NCBI GenBank assembly: GCA_036172665.1
Contig: CM069874.1
Location: forward strand, 48,094,707-48,158,706
DNA: 64,000 nt
DNA from: Prosopocoilus inquinatus
Lineage: Eukaryota > Arthropoda > Insecta > Coleoptera > Lucanidae
Direction of reading: 5' to 3'
In this document: one piece after another, positions 22,301-32,622 of the stretch
How the letters are laid out: every line of letters starts with the position of its first letter
How positions within the stretch are numbered: position 1 is the first letter of the stretch
Notes under the pieces: generated by a model
What the model saw: only the letters and a program-made list of their open reading frames with translations
Told to the model about the DNA's origin: nothing
Database searches by the model: none
Position numbers and translations under genes: made by a program

Positions 22301-23189
22301 ACCATACGATCGCAGGAAACGTGTCGTCGTACCAGGTGCCCTCAGAGTAATCTGCTTAAAGCCCGGACGTAAGGTAAGCAAGCAATAAATCTCGTTCTCG
22401 TCAACCGTATTCAGTTTCTGTGATTATTTTTTCTTAACTACCTACATTACTGGACTATAATTATAACGGGTGTCCAACTGTTATTGTAAGTCCTGGATGG
22501 CTGTAAAATCAATCATTTTTGACTAATTATTGCTTCAAATTGTAGTGAAACTATTAGAAAAGTAAAGAAGAACTTATTTGATGTTTGATATCAATATTTG
22601 AGATATTAGTTCGACGGTGCAAAGTAAGAATCGATATTCATGTTTGATTCCACAGACACTCAACCAACAGAAACCACAATACTGTCCTGTTAAGCATAGA
22701 AGTCGTATCTACATTTCGCATATTTGCGGCGTCATAATGTCTACATGCTCTGGATGATTAGACTCTGGTTTGCAACCTTTTAGCAAATGTTAAATTCAAT
22801 TTTTAATAAAATGTTTGGTGGCGTAATAAGTTTTACTAAATTAGTCAGTTACGACTTCTATGCTTAACAGGGTAGAATGATTGTTGGACACTCGTTAGAT
22901 ATTTTTGCAAATGAGACAACGTTGATATTTTTAACTTGGTAAGACTGGAAATGCTGTGCATTTACGTATTTCTTTTCTTCAGTACTGTCATGTTGGCCGG
23001 CTGTCTCACGAAGTGGGCTGGAAATATCAGTCGGTTGTGCGCACCCTCGAAACCAAACGAAAAGTTAAGGCTGTCCTTACCATTCGTAAACGTGACAAAC
23101 TCAAGAAGCTCACAAAGAAGGCGGGTGAAAAGGTTGCCAAGCAAGTTGCACCCTTCACCGCGGTTATTAACTCTTATGGTTATAATTAA
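16362..23189 (+). CDS. RpL13A: Ribosomal protein L13A (uL13), cytosolic large subunit
   Basis: uL13 is a structural protein of the cytosolic 60S ribosomal subunit. Exons are 16,362-16,382, 16,582-16,712, 21,891-22,000, 22,228-22,373 and 22,983-23,189, all with GT-AG borders and matching phase. They total 615 nt and 204 aa, the normal length for the family. Diagnostic stretches are [19 protein letters not shown] near the N-terminus, [20 protein letters not shown] (exon 3), [17 protein letters not shown] (exon 4) and a basic C-terminal helix ending in NSYGYN. AATAAA follows at 23,198-23,203. Intron 2 is 5.2 kb and packed with transposons, including a large palindrome and a Penelope-like fragment, while the other introns are short. 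I searched introns 1, 3 and 4 by eye for C/D snoRNAs, which vertebrate RPL13A introns host, and found no clear C/D box pair. Confidence 0.97.
16862..16930 (+). repeat. Terminal fragment of the AGAGTTGTGTCGTTC hAT-like family
   Basis: It starts AGAGTTGTGTCGTTCAC and continues with CATATTATTAGTATGAAC. It matches the reverse complement of 31,565-31,623, the right end of the complete element at 30,390-31,623. Only one end is present here, inside RpL13A intron 2. Confidence 0.7.
17158..18012. mobile_element. Large imperfect palindrome (foldback element) in RpL13A intron 2
   Basis: The left arm (about 17,158-17,550) and right arm (about 17,700-18,012) are inverted copies. Both contain GTTATATTTTGAAC, CAAATGACG, AATGAGTACCG and AAATGGAACA blocks in mirror order. 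A separate 128-bp foldback MITE (17,552-17,679) sits near the centre. Sequences related to the adjacent 18,020-18,345 stretch recur near 21,030-21,235 and 24,890-24,990. The repeat appears non-coding. Confidence 0.75.
17552..17679. mobile_element. Foldback MITE with GGGCCATTTGCACC termini
   Basis: Two arms of about 56 bp are almost perfect inverted copies separated by about 16 bp. The ends read GGGCCATTTGCACC, resembling other elements here with (G)TTGCACC termini, a pattern common in PIF/Harbinger-like MITEs. It sits close to the centre of the larger palindrome 17,158-18,012. Confidence 0.8.
18890..19980 (+). mobile_element. Penelope-like retroelement fragment (GIY-YIG endonuclease region)
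   Basis: A frame open from about 19,030 to the stop at 19,634-19,636 encodes the C-terminal part of a Penelope-like protein. [19 protein letters not shown] is followed by the GIY-YIG endonuclease signature IYEIPC...VYIGQT (19,291-19,345), then the conserved SEHANNEDH and RRLFIEM blocks. The reverse transcriptase domain is missing, and the frame breaks upstream near 19,025. The ends carry inverted copies of a block containing GAATCAATTCTATAACTGGG (18,893-18,922 and 19,951-19,978), which fits the rearranged terminal structure of this class. It lies within RpL13A intron 2 and is inactive as seen. Confidence 0.82.
20330..20800 (-). repeat. Hammerhead-bearing repeat, copy C, with a long terminal hairpin
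   Basis: The segment contains the hammerhead-like motif (20,541-20,605) and, at 20,651-20,795, a long hairpin whose two arms of about 58 bp are near-perfect inverted copies (outermost bases GGTACACTTTTTCATATTGC). Blocks at 20,345-20,440 and 20,700-20,760 are inverted copies of each other and of 13,790-13,870. It lies 0.6 kb from the Penelope fragment in the same intron. Confidence 0.75.
20541..20605 (-). ncRNA. Hammerhead-ribozyme-like motif, copy C
   Basis: On the minus strand the outer stem I CGAGC/GCTCG and inner stem I CTCTG/CAGAG pair perfectly. The core is CTGACGA and stem II is a perfect AGCCCC/GGGGCT around an AAAC loop, followed by GAAA and stem III CAG/CTG. The position that should hold the cleavage triplet reads GTG, which is not a permitted NUH, so this copy probably folds but does not cut. 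The other features match a type I hammerhead. Confidence 0.7.
21274..21690. mobile_element. MITE, TACTGGGTG family, copy 2 (truncated)
   Basis: It begins TACTGGGTGTCTCACAAC and is collinear with copy 1 (15,097-15,645) until about 21,690, where the right end is lost. It lies in RpL13A intron 2. Confidence 0.75.
22467..22894. mobile_element. TIR MITE in RpL13A intron 4
   Basis: The ends read CGGGTGTCCAAC and GTTGGACACTCG, forming short terminal inverted repeats. Inside, 22,686-22,707 and 22,850-22,871 are a perfect 22-bp inverted repeat that would bring most of the interior into a loop. No coding frame is present. Confidence 0.65.
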
Positions 23190-23611
23190 AGTCGTTTAAT
23201 AAAAATGTGAGAAGGTGAATCTTTCATTTCGTTTTAGCAAAATAAGATAAGTACTTATACAGAAGGGTGGCGATCGGTGATATACCGAAAACCGGTGTAG
23301 CTATTAGAGGTGGGCCGGAATGATTACATTGGAAATACGTTCGCGGCGACGAAATAGTTACTTTTCGAAACGGTTTAGAATACATATTGTTACGACTTCG
23401 GGCTTTGCAAATAATAATCGTTGACTAATTTCAGACATTTTATACCACAACGTTTACACAACAAAGACTACACCAATAATAATCATCTAGAACACTTATT
23501 TAATAAATAACACTTCTGTAATTCACTGTTTACTGGTCCGAGTTGTTCGCACTTGTTGCTCACTAAATTTAGAACTGTTTAAATCGCGCACCTTTCTTCG
23601 CTTACATGGTT

Positions 23612-24240
23612 AAGGCTAGTCTGACCCACCTAAAAAACTTTTTTTTCGGTATTAAACAACTTTTTGTTAATGTGTAATATGTCAATATACTCACCTTTGA
23701 AATCTCTAGGGGGCTTAACTAATTTCATCCGCGAAAAAAAATGTACCCCGCTGTAATTTTGAAAAACGCCATTTTTTAATTTCTTTTTTTCGACTAGTCT
23801 TAAGTTCGCTACTTTCCAGAATTTGGCAAGACAAATCGTGATCAACCGAGAAATTGCTGGAACATTCCGTAAATCCTTTAATCTAGTCCAAAAAATACAG
23901 TTTACCCTAACTCGTATGATTCTCTAAACAAGTGCATGTTGATGAAATTCGGCTTAATTTTCTTTTTTTAATTTCTGAACGTTTTCTTTAACAGAAAATA
24001 TGTTTTATTTTCGATAACCCACTAAAACGAATAATAATTTATGCGTTTTAAGCAATAAGTTTAAAGAATCATACGAGCCATACATCTTTCTAAAAAACTG
24101 GAGATCGTTCAGGAACTGAAATGAGCGCGCTTTGGGTAATATTTTTTTTCTCGTGTAAAAAATTTTGTATATTTTGCTTTTTGTTTTAACCGTCCAAAGT
24201 GCTCTCCCGTTACAGTTTTTGAACGCAACCCTGTATAAGC
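23612..24240. repeat. Dispersed repeat related to the right edge of the window
   Basis: The segment 23,612-23,830 is an inverted copy of 63,445-63,655 (shared GGCTAGTCTGA, CTAGGGGGCTTAACTA and CCCCGCTGTAATTTT). The segment 24,105-24,230 is a direct copy of 63,870-63,995 (GCGCWCTTTGGGTAA). These look like pieces of one transposon family. The interval 23,260-23,600 shows nothing recognisable. Confidence 0.65.
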
Positions 24241-24249
24241 TGTAACATA

Positions 24250-24658
24250 AGTTGTCTTTTATTTGCACGTCAGATCAGTTCACTTTTACCCTGGATCACT
24301 TATTCAAAAATTTGTCTGTTTTATTTGGCTACATGATCCAATCCAAAGTGATCCAAAACACTTCCCGCCTTGCTGATACTACATCTCGGAAATTCTAAAT
24401 CAGTTTGGATCAGTTGGTTCACTTTTAGAGGGGATGTTATTTTAACTGTTTGTCAAATTACATTACTCGTCCAAATAACCTTTTGTTTTTGCTTAACTCG
24501 CTAAAGTGATGCAAAAATAATATCATCTGAAAATTAAAATGCAGCAATCGCGCATCTCGCATGTATTATTTACTATTAAATCGATCACTTAAGATCAGTT
24601 CACTTTGGGTTAAACTGAACCGACCTGAACTAATCTGCGTTGCAAATAAAAGACAACT
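24250..24658. mobile_element. TIR MITE, AGTTGTCTTTTATTTGCA termini
   Basis: Terminal inverted repeats of about 50 bp begin AGTTGTCTTTTATTTGCA on both sides and include GATCAGTTCA/GATTAGTTCA. The flanks share ATA, a possible 3-bp duplication. A related GATCAGTTCACTTT block occurs near 58,600. The element is non-coding. Confidence 0.75.
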
Positions 24659-25004
24659 ATAACCAGGAATATAACCCGAAATAACTCAATATGGCTCCCA
24701 TTTAAAACTAAAACAATTGAATACCATAGTTTTAATCAAATACAAGTTTGATGCCAATCTATGATAATTTGATAAATTAGTTGCAATTTGCGTTCATTTG
24801 TTTTTAGATTTATTCTGCTGCGCTCCCCTTGGAAGACTTACGCGCCCCACAGTTTGGGAAACGCTGAGTTAATATATTATTACTCTTTTAGGTCGTTTTT
24901 AAAAAGCTTTTTTTATTTGTTTCATATCTTCTGCAATTCTCACGAGCAAGAACTATACGAAAATTAATTATTTTTATAATTATTTATAACTTTCCATAAT
25001 TCAG

Positions 25005-28000
25005 GCTGAGTTGCACCGACATCTGAAATTAAATGCCTTAATCCATGTTAGTTAATCAGTGATTAAAATTTAATTCATGTTAAAACAAACACTGTTGCAC
25101 CGACATATTTTTAACTTGAATTAGTTGATTTGCAACGTCACTAACACGATATTGAAACTGTGACGTTTAGCATTACGATTGGCCACTTATCCAGTTCGTT
25201 TATATCTAGTTTGTACTTAGATGTGTCACTTGCGTCAGTTTCTATTTTGTGTGTCTTTAAAAATGGAAAAGAGAGAACGCAGATGTAATGTTACGGACAT
25301 TATTTTCACACGCGTATAGACGATGGCGCCAATCACTCTGGGAAATCGTTATACTTGATGAAATACATCAATAATTTTCATTGATGTCTGGGCCATATAT
25401 ATAAATTCTCTGAAATTTGCATCAATTTGCTTTGTGGAAATATTCTACTGAGCTGAAGGTCCGCAACCTTCGCATGTGTCTGTTAATCTGTCCTGAAGAT
25501 ATTAATACGATCCGCTAAAACTTGCTGAAAACTTTCAGTAGCAAAAAATCGCAAAGTAGTCAGTAACTGAAAAATTTCTATTTGTTGTAAGCTCTAATGC
25601 TTTGTTTCTCGACCTAAGTTCAGCAAAGGGGTGTTTGGGTTCCTTCGCAAATAAAAACGGAAATCACACCACAAAAAAATTTGTCATGTAAAAGTAGCTT
25701 AATGTCGATATTTTGATGAAACATTATTTCATATTTTAGTGCTAAGGGGGTCCCTAAGAAAAAAGTATAAGCACGGTATGATTCCTCGCTTTCGTTTCTT
25801 GTACCACTTCTTTTGAAAATCTTTAACGCATCTTAAAATCTACATCAGCGTAAATCAATAACGGTTTAGTCCTTTTTTTTGAAGTTTTCGATCTTGGTAT
25901 AATCTGAATCCGAGGATCAACCGTAAGAATCTCTTTCTTCAGAGGAAGACTTAATTTGTATGTTCCAGTACATCCCAATACGTTAATAAACGCTTTTGGC
26001 TGAGTTGCTGAGTGACATATGATGACTGACAGCTGAAATTTATGCATTAATTTGTGTTAGTTAATCCGTGACTAAAATATAATTCATGTTAAAACAAACG
26101 CTGTTGCACCGACGTATATTTAACTTGAGTTAGTTGATTTCCGATTAAGGTGAAACGTCATTAGTATAGATGTTACTGTTATGGTTTGTCATTATCCAGT
26201 CCGTTTTATCCGATAGTCAATTTATATACAACTCACTTGCGGCTTTTCTTTTAAAATGGGAACGTTAAACCAACTTCGTTAATTTAAATTAAATTCATAA
26301 TAGCAGTTAACTCTTGTTCGATGAATTATAATATTGTTTATTATTAGTATTAATGTAATTAACTAATGTACACTTAAATAAATATAAAAATATACCTTCA
26401 ATGTGTAGAATTAAAAAAAAATATTAGTTCTGGCTTAATTAAAACAGCACTTTGTAGCTGAAGTAAGTAATTTATTGACCGTTAAAAACTATCGTGAAAT
26501 TTATAGGGTAAAACTTGCCTAATTTGTACTAACGCTTAAATGGTGTCTCCACAATTTTTGATAAGGGTGAGAAGCATCGCAAAAAACTATAAATGACAAT
26601 GAACTATATGGTTTAAGCTAGCCATAGTATTGTGATATGCCCTCCACTTTTCATAATGATTTAGTTTCACTTTTAGTTAAGATAAAGAATGAAGTAAGTT
26701 TTTAGTTGAGTATAATTTCATAAAGTTCTTGCTCTTTGGTAATTAATTAAATGATGTGACAAATAAAAGACTTTAGAAACAAGCTGAAAATATCTTGACG
26801 TATCCTAAACTGGTTGCTTGCTTTTGATAAAGCTGCTTGTTTCTAAAGTCTTTTATTTTTCTCATAAATTCTGTTAATATACTTCTCAGCATTTATTTTT
26901 GTTGGTTTTTGAACGCTTGACCAAACTATTAGGCTTGGGTTTGAATCGTTTCCTGGTATGTGTGGATTCTATGTGAGAAAAACAATTTTCATGTGTCGAT
27001 GTTTCTGCGTTTTCCGGGTTTAAATTGAATGCCGAAAGAATTATAAACATCTGTAAGTCGGTCGCAGTCGCCACGGGCAATATTAGTAACTAGCCAGCCG
27101 CCTCCTCAATGGAATGGCTTTCTCGAATTACTTGATCGCATTAGAACGAAAATACATGATTTATAACTTTGAAAAAAAAAAGACAAAATAACAAAAATTG
27201 CCAAGTCACACGTATTCGGACTCACAATGACCTGTATATTCTAAATATGTAAAAATGTAAAAATTAGAATTAGAAAGTTGATTTAATTTTCGGTGAAACC
27301 GGAAGTCGTACGGTGGCCAGTGCTACGTCAGAAAATTTTTATTTAATTTATTTGTTCCAAATTTTATGTAAAAAATTAAAATTCTAGAAGAGTGAACATA
27401 TAGCATTTGACACTCTGTATTGTGTACTGGATATGAGATTTTTAGAATTTTTTTCTTGTTTTGAATTACACTATCATCTGCCAAACTTTGTCCAGGTTTT
27501 TTATAACACCCTGTATATTTTATGAATTTACGTAATTTTTTTAATTTTTAAAGAGAACTTTGTATTGTTTTCAAATTATGTTCAACTAATAATTTATTCG
27601 TGTTAAACAAACCACCGCTGCTTGTTCCAATATAATAATAATTTATTATTCATTTTTAATACATTTTCGGTCGTAATCGTTCAGAAGAATTCGTGATTAA
27701 CGCTTTTGTATGCTTCAGAAATTTATAATAAATCCTTTTAACTCGTGTCAGACACGCTAATCGAACAATAATCACGAATTAACTAATTCAGATTTATTAA
27801 TTAAGATTAGGACAAACTACGGTCGGTGCAACTCGAAAGTCTCTAATTCAAATTAGTTAACCTGTGTTAACGTTAATTGAGGCTGAAATTGCAGGTCGTT
27901 ACCATGGTCGTTACTTGCCGAATCAACTAACTCAAGTTTGTTAATCATAGATTAGGGCAAATTAAGGTCGGTGCAACTGAAAAGTCGCTAACTAAGATTA

Positions 28001-28043
28001 GTTAATATGTGTTAACGTTAATCAAGGTTGGTGCAACTCAGCC
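25005..28043. mobile_element. 3-kb TIR element, GGCTGAGTTGCACC termini, decayed
   Basis: Both ends read GGCTGAGTTGCACC in inverted orientation, followed by related subterminal sequence rich in TTAGTTAA and GTGTTAAC. Subterminal copies repeat inside: 26,045-26,170 is a direct copy of 25,015-25,160, and 27,830-28,030 holds two GGTCGGTGCAACT units. The interior has only short frames, and none matches a transposase I can name. The termini resemble PIF/Harbinger-type ends. A 23-bp-arm hairpin at 26,761-26,862 is a separate insertion. Confidence 0.6.
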
Positions 28044-28134
28044 TTAATTTTTTCTTTCTAGAATATTGGAATTTGGTATATCTCCGTACTCTGTAGTTTC
28101 AAATGGGTAACATTTTAACGTACGTAAATTTTTC

Positions 28135-28225
28135 CAGTAGCGGCTTGTGAGGGTGGGCAGTGCACCCATCTTTCCCCTTTGCAGTCGTTGCCTACCCACA
28201 GTAAATCATCACGAGCCGCCACTGA
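28135..28225. mobile_element. Short hAT-like MITE, CAGTRGCGGCTYGTGA termini
   Basis: The ends are CAGTAGCGGCTTGTGA and TCACGAGCCGCCACTG (inverted). This is a terminal sequence widely seen in hAT-type elements. The interior is about 60 bp. No clear target duplication was seen. Confidence 0.6.
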
Positions 28226-28866
28226 CTTTGTCTCCTAAATTCTAAAAGAAGACTGGTTTATCTCGCACAGATTTTATTTCTTCTTATATTAATTACTCCA
28301 CGTTGAAGGCAATCAGCTTCGAATTTGGCACAAATTCATTTCGCATGCACCTAGCAGACTTGAACTGCGAGACATGAAATCTGAATTCAAGAATTTTTGG
28401 TTCATTATACGTATTGTGAAGCCAATGACACGCTGTATAATAAACAAATATTCCAAACATGTTAATTTATTTCGCTTAAAAGTTTGAATCATGTTTCGAA
28501 TAGTTTGGACCTGAATTTCATAATTTTCGCAACAAAACACTTGACTTGAATCTTTGATTGACAATTCATTTGTAAATGTCCATAATTTAGTCCAAACAAG
28601 TTTTAAAAATAGAGAGCTTCAAAGAAAATAATGTCTGTTTTTGAACCAAAACACGTTTGGATCACAATTTTGTGAGCGAATAGAAAGCATGTTTCTGTTA
28701 AAAATCTCAGTCGCTTAAGAATATATCTGAAGTTGTCATGTCTCAAACGTCGTTGTCAAATTTTATAGAAACATGTGAATAATTTAAAATTATAAATTCT
28801 AAATTACTGGTAAGCCGACGATTATCAATTTTGTTTAGAAGAAACCTTCAAACTATACTGCAAATT

Positions 28867-29130
28867 ATGATTTACTTGGTCGATGTGTTTGTGTTTTTGA
28901 TAGCCAAACTTGTGTCAGAAGTGGCGACGTTACTTGAAAAATTTCTCTCTAGTAGTCGAATGTGGAATGTTCTTGTGGTTATTGCCAATGTAATTCTGGA
29001 AGTTTTTATACACGCAGTTTTAGCGGTCACCACTGTGATGTTGGCCGTTATAATTAACGTGAATAATGCCTATACGGATTTACCTGAAGAGAAGAAGCCA
29101 GTTGCACCATCTCCAAAATTTATAGGATAA
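28867..29130 (+). CDS. Small hydrophobic protein, 87 aa, unknown function
   Basis: I do not recognise the family. From the first ATG the frame encodes 87 residues with a hydrophobic N-terminal helix (MIYLVDVFVFLIAKL), a short polar linker with KFLSSSRMW, a long second hydrophobic segment (VIANVILEVFIHAVLAVTTV) and a polar proline-rich tail (LPEEKKPVAPSP). That is the layout of a small two-pass or hairpin membrane protein. A splice-acceptor-like TTTTGTTTAG lies 28 nt upstream of the ATG, and AATAAA lies at 29,164-29,169, 35 nt after the stop. The neighbours are transposons on both sides. A chance frame is possible, but the clean hydropathy pattern and polyA signal favour a real small gene. Confidence 0.45.
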   Translation: MIYLVDVFVFLIAKLVSEVATLLEKFLSSSRMWNVLVVIANVILEVFIHAVLAVTTVMLAVIINVNNAYTDLPEEKKPVAPSPKFIG

Positions 29131-29417
29131 CATTATATTCTAAAAATATAGTAAATCAGTTTTAATAAAGTGTATTTAGTAGTATCTTATCAACAACGGC
29201 TTGGACAACAATTTAAATCACGTTATCGCGCGGCAAATTTTTTACGAAAAATGCCATACCACAAGTGTAAAGTCGAAACATTTCAGATGAAATATCTCAC
29301 ATAAATTTCAATTCATTCAAATATTTCATAGAAACTTGTTTCAAATTAATTAGCCGCGCAGAAAGTGTCTTCGCGTCTGCTCCAGTGTTTCTACCTCGGT
29401 GCATTTTTCACTAACTA

Positions 29418-30023
29418 TACTGGGTGTCTCATAACCTACGGAGGAGATTAAAAGGGTAGCTAGGGAAGATCAAATTAAAGATTTTTTCTTAATAAATTTT
29501 TGGCAAAAAAGCAATAACTAAAAAGTTACAAGTGTTTAAAGTGAAATTAATTAACAAGAAAAAGTTACTCCCTGTAGTAATACTTTACGTTTTAAATTCA
29601 AATTTGAGGCATTTATGAGTTAATTGAACACTGCTTTATAATAAATAACTATTTTAAAAAATGTGGTCACGTTAAAGTAACGGCTATATTATTTTTTCTT
29701 TTAATGCCCAAAACGGGGTTTCATCTCATTGTGCACCGCCTACTAATTAAAAACAAAACTAGAAGACAGAATAACATAGACATTTTATGAATGCAGGTTT
29801 TGATAAATTTAGAATTTATTTAATAATAAAGTTGCGTTTTGTGAAATAATGTTGATTAATTAAGAAGCTATAGGTGTAAATTAAAGAAGAAATTAAGAAA
29901 GTTAAACTGCTGTAACTTTCTTATTAATGGGTTTTGGTCAAAAGCGAATTAAGAAAAATGGTTTATTTTGATGTCCTACAGCTGCCCTTTCAATCTCCTC
30001 CATACGTTGTTAAACACCCAGTA
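29418..30023. mobile_element. MITE, TACTGGGTG family, complete copy
   Basis: Terminal inverted repeats of about 45 bp are visible: TACTGGGTGTCTCATAAC at the left and the inverted TACTGGGTGTTTAACAAC at the right. The full length is 606 bp. The body is shared with copies at 15,097 and 21,274, one of them in inverted orientation. A TA-like duplication at the ends is possible but ambiguous. Confidence 0.85.
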
Positions 30024-30333
30024 TTTAACAAGTGCTTGGTGATAACGCTTTTGGTGTATGTCACGCTGGAGTGAAGGTTTGGAGTGTACGTTTTTGGCAC
30101 GAGTTAAGAAAAATAGTTAACATTCCAAACCTGCACGCCGGACTGTCATGCCAAAGTGTGCAATCCAAAACATATCGTGTAAATGCAAAAATTAAGAGAT
30201 TTGGAGTGGAACGCGACATTTCCGCCCAGTTGGATACAATACATAAATGCTTGCGTTTAAAACTCAAAAAAAAAACCGTCTGAATACAATTGCAAGTCCA
30301 GGCGTGCGATACAGATATACTTTATTCACAAAT

Positions 30334-31741
30334 TAAGACTCAATTCTCACGGCAGCGCATCACGTCGCGTCATTTTGCCGCCTCTAAAACAGAGTTGTGT
30401 CGTTCACGAACGATTTAGTTGTTTCGAACGAATCTTATGGGTAAAGATTCGTTCGTTCGTAATCGAACGAATCCTTTCGAACAATTTGATTCAGATGAAC
30501 GAAATGAACGAATCACGATGCACCGTAGCATCATGTTTTCATGTATTTTAATAATGAAAATATATTATGTGAATCATCCTGTACATTTTTACATTTTTGA
30601 AGAAAGAATAAAATTACTTTATCAATAACATAGCACAGTATATTAATCAAAAAGTTTTTTGAGATGTGCTTTCAATAACATTTACATTTACAATGTTCAG
30701 GTAGGCTACGAGTGAAGATTTTTAAACAATGTTAATTTTCTGTCAAATCTGAGTCAGATTAATTGAAAATGAAATCTGAGCGTAAAAGAAGTGTTGGTTG
30801 GAAATAATTTAGTGTTTTTAATATAAATAAAGGAAAATGTAATTATTGTTTGAAAAAAGTGTGTACGGCGGAAATCGATATAACAAATACGGCGAGCGAC
30901 CCGATCCGTTCTTTCATTCATTTCGTTCACCGACTCAAAGATTCGTTCGTTCGTTTTTTTTAAGAACGAATCATTTGAGTCGTTCACAGGGGGGTTTATG
31001 TCTATTGCCACAGTTTTAAACGCTAATATAATTCCCCCCAGGTCGCTGGGATAGCAGTGATGGCACTCTATTTACAGTAATCTGTAATCCTTAGCATATT
31101 TTTAAATTACCATGGTTACGTTTTATTGATTTTGGAATCGGTTGTCAGAAGTCAAAGTATTAATTCGATTTCTTCTTTAATTAAACGTTTAAATTTCTTT
31201 TGCGACCATCCCAGGCGAACGAACAGGACAATTTGTGATAAAAATAAGGTAAGGGAGAACGATAAACGAAAAGTGCACTTTTCCGGCTATCACGGCCGCG
31301 CGGCCTTATTAAACGCCGGAGCGAAAAACGATCCGAGCAAATGTGGTCGTAATTTATAGAAAGAAAATCACAAATTGTCCGTTTATTCTTCTGGAATAGC
31401 CCTAAACTAGTATCTTTGACAAGAATGCAGCTCAATGTATTAAACTATTAACGCAGAAATATTTTTAAATAACGCGCCTTTTCTTATTTTAATTCCCCCC
31501 AGGCCGCGTGAGGCGCCCATTTTGTTGCTCCACATAAACAACGTTGGCTTTGACATCGAATAGATCTTTTATCTATGGTCGTTCATACTAATAATATGAA
31601 TGATTCGTTCGTGAACGACACAACTCTAAAAGTTGCCATAGTTTTAAATGAAGCAATTCTCACTCGGCAGCATTTTATGTCAAAAAAATTACATGTAAAA
31701 ATATGACGCGACCCGCTGCTCGTGTGAGAATTGAGCTTAAA
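30334..31741. repeat. Foldback MITE with CTCAATTCTCAC ends, split by the hAT-like element
   Basis: The outer arms AAGACTCAATTCTCAC (30,334) and the inverted GTGAGAATTGAGC (ending near 31,736) flank the hAT-like insertion. A complete inverted pair of the same arm also lies at 31,660-31,738. The order shows the foldback was there first. Confidence 0.55.
30390..31623. mobile_element. hAT-like element, AGAGTTGTGTCGTTC termini, probable TSD CTCTAAAA
   Basis: The left end reads CAGAGTTGTGTCGTTCACGA and the right end is its inverted copy lacking the last five bases. The flanking 8-mers CTCTAAAA at 30,382-30,389 and 31,624-31,631 match perfectly. The missing CTCTG at the right end can be explained by slippage into the CTCT of the duplication (inference). 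The interior is rich in GAACGAAT and ATTCGTTC repeats. No transposase was found. The element interrupts a small CAATTCTCAC-type foldback (30,334-30,381 and 31,632-31,741). Confidence 0.7.
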
Positions 31742-32622
31742 AGACCACTGTGAAACGATAAGGTTATACGACAAACTGACAAGCCATGCTGACAAGTAGT
31801 GTTTGAAATAAATGACAAGGTTATGTGTTCTGAACAGATTTATGGTTCTAAATTTAATAATTATGGCAGATTCATATTTTTTACCTTAAGGTTCGTGAAG
31901 AATTTTATAATAGACAAGCTGTAATTATCCATTGTGTCAGGTTCGTACGAATTTTTTGTAGAAATACGCAGGCAGATATGTATGTAACTACATTTTTACA
32001 TTTGCAGAGAGAGAAAAAAACGAGAACATAAGATAAAATGTAACATGAAACTATTGAAATTATATAAAAAATTTCCAAAGCCAGGAAGAAATAGTTACGA
32101 ACCATCAGACTCAAGTATTTGCCGGTTACTTAAATCTGCCGACAAATTTTTTATTTCAACAGAACATTTATCCAGTGCTTTCATTTTAACATTTAAAATA
32201 TTTCTCTGCTTTCCAAATATAGAAATGACTTGTTAAAATGAATACAAATGCTATAACAGTAAAATTGAGATAACAAATTACTTTGACATGAAACATCAAA
32301 TACCTTGCCAACTTCATGTTTTGAAAATGTTCTATAGGGGACTTATGTTTTATACCAACATAATGCAACAGGTGGTGGTTTTTTAATTTGTGAACGACGT
32401 ATATTTAGATCGAGTACTCGGTCCGCGTGTTTCATGCAAAAGTATTTACATGAAAAGATTTGACCTACGTTTTTGGAGCGTACATTCCAAAACTGTCGCA
32501 AAAACTGTGTGTGTAAACGCACCTATTAGGTGCTTTCCAGGTAGAACTTTAAACTCCGGAACTCCTCATCCTGTTGCCAACTATAGGGGATAGAAATTCG
32601 TTAACTACAAGTAGTGTTGTTA

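Noticed and set aside
16383..22982. C/D snoRNAs in RpL13A introns, as in vertebrates
   Set aside because: No paired RTGATGA and CTGA boxes with terminal stems could be found by eye in the short introns.
25823..26047. 74-codon minus-strand frame inside the 3-kb TIR element
   Set aside because: Not recognisable as a transposase; short and bounded by stops in a decayed element.
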